From: Flavipsychrobacter sp.
GTDB lineage: Bacteria; Bacteroidota; Bacteroidia; Chitinophagales; Chitinophagaceae
Direction of reading: 5' to 3'
NCBI GenBank assembly: GCA_021155965.1
Contig: JAJNBJ010000017.1
Span: 25,630 to 89,629 of the forward strand
Length of the DNA stretch: 64,000 nucleotides
The first letter of the stretch is position 1. Every line of letters starts with the position of its first letter. Of the stretch, positions 8,771 to 16,809 are shown piece after piece. The translations under genes were made by a program, and so were the position numbers. The notes beneath the pieces are model-generated. The model saw only the letters and a program-made list of their open reading frames with translations, was not told the origin of the DNA and did not search any database.

Positions 8771-10156
8771 TTAATGGTGGTGGTGGTGTGCATCGTGTGC
8801 GCTGCCCAGCTTGAAGAACTCTTCTTCGCCTATTTCTTTTTCTGTGATGTTCAATGTTGTTTCGAGGTAGCTGAACAGCTTGTTGTATAACAAACGGCGG
8901 TATGTCTCATCTATCATCTTTTCATCCTTTGCTATTTTAGCCATGTAGCCGTCCATCCATGGTGCTTCATCTTCCTGATCTGGGCCAAGACCGAAGTATT
9001 GCAGCACGCGGGTTTTAATGTCTTTGTTCACTTCTTCAACACTCACTTCTATACCCTGTTCAGCCATAAGCTTATCAGAAATAAGCTGCCAACGGAGCTG
9101 ATGCTCAAAACCACCAAACTCATGCTCAACAGCTTCTGCCGACTTTGGTTTTTCGCCACCTTCGCGCATCCAGCGTTTCAGGAAAGCTACGGGCAGGTGG
9201 ATGTTGGTGCCGTGCACCAGCAACTCGTACATTTCATTCTGCAGGCGCTCGTTGGTGATGCGCTCGAATTCACGGCCCAGTTCAGCTTTCAGTTTCTCCC
9301 TGAAGTCTGCTTCGTCTTTTACTTCCTGGTTCTGGAATACCTGCGCATACAGCTCAGGGCCCAGTTCCTGTGGTATCAGTAAACCAACTTTAGTTATGGT
9401 CAGTTTGTAGTGTTGTTCTCCTTCCTCAGGATTCGCCTTCAGCGGGTCTTTCATGAACTTTGGCAGTTCTTCTGCAGTGCATACATCAGCCGGGCGGAAA
9501 ACTATAGTGTCTTCCGGCTTTTTGCCCATTACCATTTCCTTTAGTTTGGCAGGCATTTTATCCAATACCTCGGTATCTTCTATTTTGCCGGTGCCTTCAG
9601 CCACATTGCCGTTAGCATCGCACTGCTCATAAGTAGCATAGATAAGGTCTTCCTTATTGGTAACTTCTGTTTGCGACTCTACCTTACCGTAGCGGCGCCT
9701 GATGCGCTCTACTTCATCATCCATCATCCTATCGCTAACAACAATTTTGTAGCGGGTGAGGCTGGCTTTATTTTTAATGGGATCTATTTCAAATTCCGGC
9801 TTCAGGCCCACTTCGAAAGCAAAGTCAACATCGGCAGGGGAATTCATATCAAGTTGTGTCCTGGCAGCATCCGGCATTATCATTGGCTGTGCGAATATGG
9901 ACAGCTTCTCGTCCTTCATATAGTCTTCCAGCTTTTTGCCGGCAGCACGTATCACCTCTTCGTTGAAGATAGACTGGCCATACATTTTGCGCAGCATACC
10001 CGATGGTACCATACCCTTGCGGAAACCCGGAACATTTGCCGTTTTAGCATATTGTTTCAGTGTTTTCTCGAAAGAAGGCAGGTAGTCGCCTTTTTCCAGT
10101 TTCACTATTAGTTTATCATGAAGTGTGCCTATACTTTCACGTGTTACCGTTGCCAT
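8771..10156 (-). CDS. tig: Trigger factor
   Basis: N-terminal MATVTRESIGTLHDKLIVKL.. with GFRKGMVP motif (PGFRxGxxP); His-rich C-terminus; start chosen downstream of the promoter-like TATCTTTG. Confidence 0.85.
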   Translation of the reverse strand: MATVTRESIGTLHDKLIVKLEKGDYLPSFEKTLKQYAKTANVPGFRKGMVPSGMLRKMYGQSIFNEEVIRAAGKKLEDYMKDEKLSIFAQPMIMPDAARTQLDMNSPADVDFAFEVGLKPEFEIDPIKNKASLTRYKIVVSDRMMDDEVERIRRRYGKVESQTEVTNKEDLIYATYEQCDANGNVAEGTGKIEDTEVLDKMPAKLKEMVMGKKPEDTIVFRPADVCTAEELPKFMKDPLKANPEEGEQHYKLTITKVGLLIPQELGPELYAQVFQNQEVKDEADFREKLKAELGREFERITNERLQNEMYELLVHGTNIHLPVAFLKRWMREGGEKPKSAEAVEHEFGGFEHQLRWQLISDKLMAEQGIEVSVEEVNKDIKTRVLQYFGLGPDQEDEAPWMDGYMAKIAKDEKMIDETYRRLLYNKLFSYLETTLNITEKEIGEEEFFKLGSAHDAHHHHH

Positions 10157-10185
10157 AGTATTATCTATTTTTTTATTAAGGGGTG

Positions 10186-10193
10186 CAAAGATA
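10186..10193 (-). promoter_or_regulatory. Bacteroidota -7 element TATCTTTG upstream of tig
   Basis: Exact TAnnTTTG 30 nt upstream of the ATG; -33 element not clear. Confidence 0.5.
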
Positions 10194-10263
10194 AGAAACA
10201 GTGTGGAGAAAGAGAGCGGAGGTAGAAAACTACCTATTGGGGACCATTTCGGACCGAAACAGG

Positions 10264-10492
10264 GGGTATAATTTTCGAAAGTGCCCATTTGCGGTTAATA
10301 ATTTTTTGTCGTGATGCCTGTAATGCTGTGTGGGCAATGTTTATGTGTTTTATTTTCATGTCTAAAAGGGTATAAAAGCGACTAAGAAACGGGCTAAAAT
10401 GACTAAAAAACGGCATTTTGGGTATAATTTTTTAAAGTCGGCACGCCTGCATCGGCAGATAAATAAGTTGTCAGTCATTCAAAGAACTTGCC
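10264..10492 (-). repeat. Dispersed two-copy element, copy 1
   Basis: Shares AATTATACCC boundaries, TTTTATACCC, ACATGAAAnnAAAACACATAAAC, AAAAATTATTAACCGCAAA, CGAAAATTATACCC and CAAAGAACTTGCC with 63697-63906. Confidence 0.75.
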
Positions 10493-10554
10493 CCAATTTT
10501 TCTGGAGCTGAGTAAAGTTCATTATTGCCATTGTTTCTGCAAAATTTAAAAACC

Positions 10555-10602
10555 GTCACGGTACTGAAACTGTACCGTGACGGTACAGTTTCAGTACCGT
10601 CA
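10555..10602. repeat. 43-bp perfect palindrome (10558-10600) with two nested alternative hairpins
   Basis: GTCACGGTAC-TGAAACT-GTACCGTGAC and TGACGGTAC-AGTTTCA-GTACCGTCA, overlapping ACGGTACTGAAACTGTACCGT-G-ACGGTACAGTTTCAGTACCGT. Confidence 0.95.
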
Positions 10603-10663
10603 TGGAAATTATTCTCCGTTATAGGCGCGGATCTGAGGGAATTTAGTACTGATATTTTTAGGC

Positions 10664-10840
10664 CTATTTCGCAAATCTACCTGAACCTTCAGCAATATTT
10701 AGCTGAATGCTCAAGCTCGCCCTTCCTAACTGATCCTTCACATACCTAGGAATTGCTATGTCCGTCTTTAGCAAGCGGTATATTTTCTGATTCTGTGCGA
10801 AAGCTTTTTTGTAAACATCAAGATTTTCGAATGTGAACAT
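10664..10840 (-). pseudogene. C-terminally truncated four-helix-bundle protein (S23/IVP family)
   Basis: MFTFENLDVYKKAFAQNQKIYRLLKTDIAIPRYVKDQLGRASLSIQLNIAEGSGRFAK* ends at the conserved IAEGSGR motif; full-length members continue about 60 aa. Confidence 0.6.
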
Positions 10841-10869
10841 TAAATAAAGATAAAAGCAACATTGAAAGA

Positions 10870-10954
10870 AACAAAAAAGAAACAGAAACAGTGCGAGGGA
10901 ACAAGAAAGAGCAGAAACCCTACGCACTCTTTCTGCGCACTGTTTCTGCTCTTG
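10870..10954 (-). terminator. Long nested hairpin with T-rich tail downstream of tRNA-Leu
   Basis: CAGAAACAGTGCG (10936-10948, minus) pairs perfectly with CGCACTGTTTCTG (10883-10895, minus), inner GAAAGAG/CTCTTTC pairing, then TTTCTTTTTT. Confidence 0.5.
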
Positions 10955-11036
10955 TGCGGGCGGAGGGACTCGAACCCCCAAGCCGCGAAGCACTAGATCC
11001 TAAGTCTAGCGTGTCTACCAATTTCACCACGCCCGC
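10955..11036 (-). tRNA. tRNA-Leu (anticodon TAG)
   Basis: GCGGGCG...CGCCCGCA acceptor pairing, anticodon arm CTAGA-CTTAGGA-TCTAG, T arm GGGGG-TTCGAGT-CCCTC; no encoded CCA. Confidence 0.92.
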
Positions 11037-11220
11037 ATACTAACTAAAAAGTTAAAAATCAAAAGTAAAAAGTTAGATTCTTCTCTTTTTCGGGACGGCA
11101 AAGGTAGGGGAAAAGTTGATAAGTTGCAGGCGTCACGGTTTGAAAATGTCACGTACAGACAATAAAATATTATCTACGTTCGTTTATACAGTATCTTTAT
11201 AATACCAAAAACAATATCCT

Positions 11221-11526
11221 ATGCGTACATTCTTTCAATTATTATTAGCTACTGCAATCGCAACCTCCCTCTCCTGTAAAAAGGGTAATAGTATAAACAT
11301 AACAAGCGAAGACATTACAGCTACCGGTACTTTACAAAAAATACATGCTAGTATCATTATGTATGGCACGCATATGCTTAATGATCACCTGCTTGAAAGT
11401 AAAACAATAGACCTTGACAAATTTGCTGGATCGCGGGTAATTATCACTGCGAAAAATACACACTACCGGCTTTCGGAACGCGACCCTGAGTTATATAATG
11501 TAACCTCTATAGTGCGGGTGCCTTAA
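11221..11526 (+). CDS. Small lipoprotein-like hypothetical protein
   Basis: Signal peptide with lipobox-like SLSCKKG. Confidence 0.6.
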   Translation: MRTFFQLLLATAIATSLSCKKGNSINITSEDITATGTLQKIHASIIMYGTHMLNDHLLESKTIDLDKFAGSRVIITAKNTHYRLSERDPELYNVTSIVRVP

Positions 11527-11529
11527 CCT

Positions 11530-12900
11530 TTATAATCCCAGTATAAGCGCTGCGGCAGTAAAGTAAATAATTAGCCCTGTCACGTCCACAAGCGTGGCTA
11601 CGAAGGGAGCCGAAGAAGTGGCAGGATCCAGCTTCAGCCTTTTCAGGATGATAGGTATCATAGAGCCGCTGAGGGTTCCCCACATTACCACGCCTATCAG
11701 CGATATAGAGACTGTAAAGGCTACACCTATCCAGCCGTAATCCTCATTATAATTGTACCACCCAAGCTTTTGCCACAAGGCTATGCGGATGAAGCCGAAA
11801 ATGCCGAGGATAAACCCGAGCACAAGCCCGGAAAATATCTCCCGCCGCATAACATACCACCAGTCTTTTGGGGTAAGCTCTTTAAGCGCCATAGCGCGAA
11901 TGATGAGCGTTGCCGCCTGCGAGCCGCAGTTACCACCGCTGGATATAATGAGCGGCACGAACATACCCAGCACCATTGCTTTGGCTATCTCCGATTCGAA
12001 ATGCTGCATGGCAGTTGCCGTGAGCAGCTCACCAAAGAACAGGACTATGAGCCAGCCGGCGCGCTTCTGTATCATTGTAAAGAAGGCGGTCTTCACGTAT
12101 GGCAGGTCCAGCGATTCCACACCACCGAACTGTTGCATTTCCTTGGTGTCTTTTTCTTCTGCCTGGTCTATCACGTCATCGATGGTGACCACACCCATTA
12201 CCACGTTGTTACTGTTGGTTACGGGTAGGGCCACACGGTCATACTCCTTAAACTTCTGGATGGCATCTTCTATGTTGTCCTGTATGTCCAGCTTCACATA
12301 GAAGCCGTCCATTATATCCTCCACTTTCTTGCCGTGCTCATTCAAAACCAGGCGGCGGATGGGCAGGTCGTCTATCAGCTTTCCGGTATTGTCCACCACG
12401 AAGATCACATTGGCTGCAGGGGTATCGGTATAAAAACGACGCAGGTGCTCTACGGCCTGGCCGATGGTCCACTCTTTGCGAACGGATGTAAAGTTGGTAT
12501 TGATCAACCGTGCCACGCTGTTCTCGGGATAACCCAAAAGATCGTAAGTGGCAAGGCGGTTTTTATCATTAAGCAGGTTCAGGTATTCGGTTACCTGGAC
12601 GCCGTCAAGAGTTTCAAAGAAAGCGATACGGTCGTCTGATTCAAGCCCGTTAAGGATATTGGAGATCTTGGGGCGGGGCAGTTCTTCAATTACCCCAATC
12701 TGCAGGTCGTGATCAAGGAAGCCGAATATCTCGTTCTGTACTTTTTCGGGTAGATGGAGGTAGGTATTGATGCCATGCTCTGCCGGCAGTGTTGCCAATA
12801 GCTTAGCTACCTCAGCGGGATAGTCTTCATCCTTGCTGTGGTGGAGCAACTCGCTGAGGTCGCCTTCCAGAATTTTCTCTCTCAGATCCTGAACCAGCAT
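11530..12900 (-). CDS. mgtE: Magnesium transporter MgtE
   Basis: N-domain + CBS pair + five TM; SSGGNCGSQAATLIIRAMAL motif. Confidence 0.95.
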   Translation of the reverse strand: MLVQDLREKILEGDLSELLHHSKDEDYPAEVAKLLATLPAEHGINTYLHLPEKVQNEIFGFLDHDLQIGVIEELPRPKISNILNGLESDDRIAFFETLDGVQVTEYLNLLNDKNRLATYDLLGYPENSVARLINTNFTSVRKEWTIGQAVEHLRRFYTDTPAANVIFVVDNTGKLIDDLPIRRLVLNEHGKKVEDIMDGFYVKLDIQDNIEDAIQKFKEYDRVALPVTNSNNVVMGVVTIDDVIDQAEEKDTKEMQQFGGVESLDLPYVKTAFFTMIQKRAGWLIVLFFGELLTATAMQHFESEIAKAMVLGMFVPLIISSGGNCGSQAATLIIRAMALKELTPKDWWYVMRREIFSGLVLGFILGIFGFIRIALWQKLGWYNYNEDYGWIGVAFTVSISLIGVVMWGTLSGSMIPIILKRLKLDPATSSAPFVATLVDVTGLIIYFTAAALILGL

Positions 12901-12985
12901 CGTCTCCCATCTATGTTGGTTTTAGTTAAAAAATGATACCCGAGGATTTGGGTGTGGCCCGCTCGTATAGCTACGTTCGGGCGGG

Positions 12986-13014
12986 CAAAGGTAGTTTTAT
13001 TTATTTTAAGGCAA
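12986..13014 (-). promoter_or_regulatory. mgtE promoter TTG-N18-TACCTTTG
   Basis: Bacteroidota -33/-7 consensus on the minus strand. Confidence 0.6.
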
Positions 13015-13058
13015 GTATTAAACCCAATATTATAATATTAAATCTTTTATTCAATTTG

Positions 13059-13090
13059 TTTGATGAATAGATTATATTTTTTTATCTTTA
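13059..13090 (+). promoter_or_regulatory. Putative deaminase promoter TTTG-N20-TATCTTTA
   Basis: 7/8 match to TAnnTTTG; lies inside the ORF called from TTG at 13060, supporting the ATG at 13129. Confidence 0.5.
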
Positions 13091-13128
13091 CATTGCATTA
13101 CTTTTCATCAAAAAACCTCTTTCGTACC

Positions 13129-14676
13129 ATGTCTGAAGTAGCACTAGCATTTCCTTTGCCAAATCCTGAAGAAAATAAATCAAAAGATTCAGTTGATGAA
13201 CGAACTCTAAAAAAAAGGATTAAAGATACTTATACAGAAGAACTCATTATAGGGCTTTGTGGCCCAGTAGGGACAGATATACATTACGTTGCAACCGAAA
13301 TAGGTGCAATAATTAAAGAGAAATATAGTTATGAAGTAGAAATCATAAGACTTAGTGATTTCATCCAAAATCATACAAATGTTCAAAAAACAAATAATCA
13401 CTATCAAAACATAAGCAATTTAATAAACGCGGGTAACCATTTACGATCTGAAAAAGGTAATAGTGTCTTAGCAGAATTAGCAATAAATGAAATTGCGATA
13501 AAAAGAGAATTGAAAAGAAAAGGGGGAGATTTTAAGTCAAACAGAATTTGTTATGTTATAGACTCAATTAAAAATAATGAAGAGCTAGAATTATTTAGAT
13601 TAATTTATTCAAACTTATTCTATTTTATTGGTGTTTTCTCTAGCGTTGAAGTTAGAGAGAAAAATTTGGAAAATAAAGGTCTTACAAAACCAGAAGTATA
13701 TCAACTTATTGATAGGGATTCTGGTGAAGAACTTGACTTTGGTCAAAAAGTTTCCGACACATTTGTACAATCTGATTTCTTTTTAAGAATCGAACAATCT
13801 ACTTCTGCAACTATTAACTATAAAATAGCTAGATACTTAAGCTTAATTTTTAATTCTGATATTGTAACACCAACCTCTGACGAAACAGCAATGTATCAAG
13901 CGTTTGCTGCTGCCGGAAATTCTGCCTGCCTAAGTAGGCAGGTTGGAGCGTCAATTACAAACTCAAAAGGTGAAATTATTTCCATTGGGTGGAATGACGT
14001 TCCGAAATATAATGGCGGGGTTTATACTACTATTAAAGAAGATATACTTGGGTCGGAAGATTTTAGATGTATAAACTTACACGGTGGAGTTTGTTTTAAT
14101 GATATAGAAAAAGACCTTATTAGAAATCTACTAGTAGATAAATTAATGTCCCAAGGGTTAATAAAAAAAGAGGATATGGGTAAGGTAGAAGACATCATTA
14201 AAAAATCTAGGATAAAAGAACTAATTGAATTTTCCAGGGCAGTTCATGCAGAAATGCATGCAATTATTATTGGCAGCCAAAAGTCTGGGCATGATGTTAT
14301 TGGTGGTAAATTGTACTGTACTACCTATCCATGTCATAATTGTGCTCGTCACATTATCGCAGCAGGTATTAAAGATGTATACTACATTGAACCATATAGA
14401 AAGAGTTTAGCTATAAAATTGCATGATGACGCTATATCCGAAAAAGAAAATGATGATGGAAAAAAGGTTAGAGTTTTAATGTTTGATGGCGTTTCACCAA
14501 GGAGATACTTAGATTTGTTTAAAATGATGCCAAATTCAAGGAAAGAAAATGGTAAAAAAAAGAAAACAAACATGCAACAAATTTCTCCAAAGAACACAGT
14601 ATCTTTACAGGCAATCCCCATCTTAGAGAAAGAAATTATTAAAGAGCTCAAAAAAAAGCATCTTATTGAGGTTTAG
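13129..14676 (+). CDS. Anti-phage dCTP deaminase-type protein (P-loop nucleotide-kinase-like N-term + zinc deaminase C-term)
   Basis: LIIGLCGPVGTD P-loop-like; CLSRQVGASI; HAEMHAI...CTTYPCHNCARHIIAAGI (HAE/PCxxC deaminase zinc motif). Confidence 0.85.
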   Translation: MSEVALAFPLPNPEENKSKDSVDERTLKKRIKDTYTEELIIGLCGPVGTDIHYVATEIGAIIKEKYSYEVEIIRLSDFIQNHTNVQKTNNHYQNISNLINAGNHLRSEKGNSVLAELAINEIAIKRELKRKGGDFKSNRICYVIDSIKNNEELELFRLIYSNLFYFIGVFSSVEVREKNLENKGLTKPEVYQLIDRDSGEELDFGQKVSDTFVQSDFFLRIEQSTSATINYKIARYLSLIFNSDIVTPTSDETAMYQAFAAAGNSACLSRQVGASITNSKGEIISIGWNDVPKYNGGVYTTIKEDILGSEDFRCINLHGGVCFNDIEKDLIRNLLVDKLMSQGLIKKEDMGKVEDIIKKSRIKELIEFSRAVHAEMHAIIIGSQKSGHDVIGGKLYCTTYPCHNCARHIIAAGIKDVYYIEPYRKSLAIKLHDDAISEKENDDGKKVRVLMFDGVSPRRYLDLFKMMPNSRKENGKKKKTNMQQISPKNTVSLQAIPILEKEIIKELKKKHLIEV

Positions 14677-14679
14677 TTC

Positions 14680-14865
14680 ATGAGTAAAAAAGGTAAGAAA
14701 AATAAAGAAAATGGTCAATTAAAACTTGACTTAAATGCTTCAAATCAAGCTGACCCGCATACCTATGGCAAACATGACAACTCTCACCATACTAAAAGTA
14801 GAACTATCTACATAGATTTACGCTCTAATATTTACAGAAGCATATTAAATAGAAAGATGGAATAG
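14680..14865 (+). CDS. Unknown 61-aa protein, probable second gene of the deaminase operon
   Basis: ATG 3 nt after the deaminase stop, same AT-rich composition; [61 protein letters not shown]. Confidence 0.6.
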   Translation: MSKKGKKNKENGQLKLDLNASNQADPHTYGKHDNSHHTKSRTIYIDLRSNIYRSILNRKME

Positions 14866-14889
14866 TTTGTACTATTTGCCGGAATCTAA

Positions 14890-14926
14890 TTTGCTTAAGT
14901 ATATAACTATACTATCCCTACCTTTG
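14890..14926 (+). promoter_or_regulatory. metH promoter, -7 TACCTTTG
   Basis: Exact TAnnTTTG 6 nt upstream of ATG 14933; TTTG at 14890. Confidence 0.5.
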
Positions 14927-14932
14927 CACCCT

Positions 14933-15955
14933 ATGAATACAGAGACCCAATTACGCAAACTGCTGGATGAGAAGATACTGATGATAGATGGCGCCATGGG
15001 CACCATGATACAACGCTATAAACTGGAGGAAAAAGATTACCGCGGTGAGCGTTTTAAAGACTGGCATTCTGATATAAAAGGCAATAACGACCTGTTGTGC
15101 CTTACCCAACCACAGATAATCAAAGAGATACATAAAGAATACCTGGCGGCAGGGGCAAATATCATTGAGACGAATACCTTCAATGCACAGGTGATATCGA
15201 TGGCGGATTATGATATGCAACCGCTGGCGTACGAGATAAATGTAGCTGCAGCCAAAATTGCCAAAGAAGCGATAAAAGAGTTTGTGGCAGAAACAGGGGC
15301 ACCAACAGGGGAGTATTTTGTTGCAGGGGCCATCGGGCCAATGAACAAAACACTATCCCTTTCGCCGGATGTGAACAACCCCGGCTACAGGGCTGTGACT
15401 TTTGATGAGGTTGCCGATGCTTATTACGAGCAAATTAAAGGCCTTGCAGATGGTGGTGCAGATATACTGCTGGTAGAAACCATATTCGATACGCTGAATG
15501 CCAAAGCAGCTATTTACGCGATCAATAAATACTTCAGGGACACCAAGACCAAGCTGCCGGTAATGATATCGGGTACTATTACCGATGCATCGGGCCGCAC
15601 ACTGAGCGGGCAAACGCTGGAGGCGTTCTACATATCGGTAATGCATGCAAACCCTATAAGCATTGGGTTGAATTGTGCATTGGGTGCAGCGCAAATGAGG
15701 CCACATATTGAAGAGCTGTCTGAAATTGCCGCATGTTATGTGAGCGCTTATCCTAATGCAGGCCTGCCCAACGCTATGGGCGAGTATGATGAAGCGCCGG
15801 AACAAACGGCTGCCATTATAGGCGAGTGGGCAAAAGAAGGCTGGGTGAACCTTGTAGGCGGTTGCTGCGGCACTACACCGGATCATATTGCAGCTATAGC
15901 GAAAGAGATGAAAAAGCATATGCCACGCCGCTTACCGGAGATGGTAAATGCATAA
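14933..15955 (+). CDS. metH: Homocysteine S-methyltransferase module of cobalamin-dependent methionine synthase (split MetH)
   Basis: [50 protein letters not shown] zinc motif; ends after the Hcy-binding domain. Confidence 0.85.
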   Translation: MNTETQLRKLLDEKILMIDGAMGTMIQRYKLEEKDYRGERFKDWHSDIKGNNDLLCLTQPQIIKEIHKEYLAAGANIIETNTFNAQVISMADYDMQPLAYEINVAAAKIAKEAIKEFVAETGAPTGEYFVAGAIGPMNKTLSLSPDVNNPGYRAVTFDEVADAYYEQIKGLADGGADILLVETIFDTLNAKAAIYAINKYFRDTKTKLPVMISGTITDASGRTLSGQTLEAFYISVMHANPISIGLNCALGAAQMRPHIEELSEIAACYVSAYPNAGLPNAMGEYDEAPEQTAAIIGEWAKEGWVNLVGGCCGTTPDHIAAIAKEMKKHMPRRLPEMVNA

Positions 15956-16003
15956 GAGAGCATCTCGCAAAGACACTTTACTTCAGTCTGTACCAATAAA
16001 ATC

Positions 16004-16702
16004 TTACGGATTGTAATTGAACTTGAAGCCGATGCCGTGTATAGTTTGCAGCTTTGCAGATGATTGCGACTTCAGGTACTTCCTTACTTTGGTAATGAAC
16101 ACATCCATGCTCCTGCCGAGGAAGTAATCATCCTTGCCCCAAACATTCATCAGTATCTCGTCGCGCTTCAGTACGCGGTTAGCGTTCAGGCACAGATAGC
16201 GCACAAGGTCTGCCTCGCGCTGTGTGAGTTGGTATTCCACTTTATCGTTGCTGAGGACGAGGTTTGTATAATCAAAATTGAGGTCGCCAATTTTAAAGAT
16301 CACCGGCCCCACATCGTCTTTCTTTTTCGACCGTTTCAGGAAAACCTGTATCCTTAAAAGCAGCTCCTGCAGGTTGTATGGCTTGGTTATGTAATCATCT
16401 GCACCTGTTTCAAACCCGGCAATTTTATCATTGTCCATGTTCTTGGAAGACAATAAGATAATAGGGATGCTGTCATTTTTCTTGCGGATGCTGTTAGCCA
16501 GCTCCATGCCGTCTTTTTTGCCGGGCAATAATATATCAAGCAGGCATACGTCGTAGATGTTCTTCATGAATTGCTGCCATGCAACATCCCCGTCGGTACA
16601 ATGCGTAACGTCAAAGTCCTGTTTTTGCAGAAAATCCTTTACCACGTACCCGAGCACCGGGTCGTCCTCCACTAATAATATTTTCACTTTTGGCTGCGAC
16701 AT
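16004..16702 (-). CDS. OmpR/PhoB-family response regulator
   Basis: Receiver (VEDDPVLGYVV, DVCLLDILLPGKKDG, ITKPY) + winged helix. Confidence 0.92.
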   Translation of the reverse strand: MSQPKVKILLVEDDPVLGYVVKDFLQKQDFDVTHCTDGDVAWQQFMKNIYDVCLLDILLPGKKDGMELANSIRKKNDSIPIILLSSKNMDNDKIAGFETGADDYITKPYNLQELLLRIQVFLKRSKKKDDVGPVIFKIGDLNFDYTNLVLSNDKVEYQLTQREADLVRYLCLNANRVLKRDEILMNVWGKDDYFLGRSMDVFITKVRKYLKSQSSAKLQTIHGIGFKFNYNP

Positions 16703-16809
16703 AAAATACTCTTAGGTATATATTTAACAGTTTCACCCGCTAATATAATACATCTATTTTCAAAGGTTAAAGGAAAAGTCCACATTAATTTGCGCTCTAA
16801 GATAGAAAA

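Noticed and set aside
10234-10416. 60-aa ORF as a real gene
   Set aside because: Frame not preserved in the second copy at 63.7 kb (1-nt indel); better explained as a repeated non-coding element.
10664-10993. 109-aa ORF starting MLRGLGVRVPPPAQEQK
   Set aside because: Its N-terminal part is read through the tRNA-Leu 3' end and hairpin region; the plausible protein starts at 10840.
13060-13128. N-terminal extension MMNRLYFFIFTLHYFSSKNLFRT of the deaminase
   Set aside because: Coincides with a promoter-like TTTG-N20-TATCTTTA; ATG at 13129 is more plausible.
13925-13942. Palindrome CCTGCCTA-AG-TAGGCAGG inside the deaminase gene
   Set aside because: Encodes the family-typical CLSRQVGAS motif in frame; probably coincidental codon usage rather than an inserted element, though a genome-wide count would settle it.
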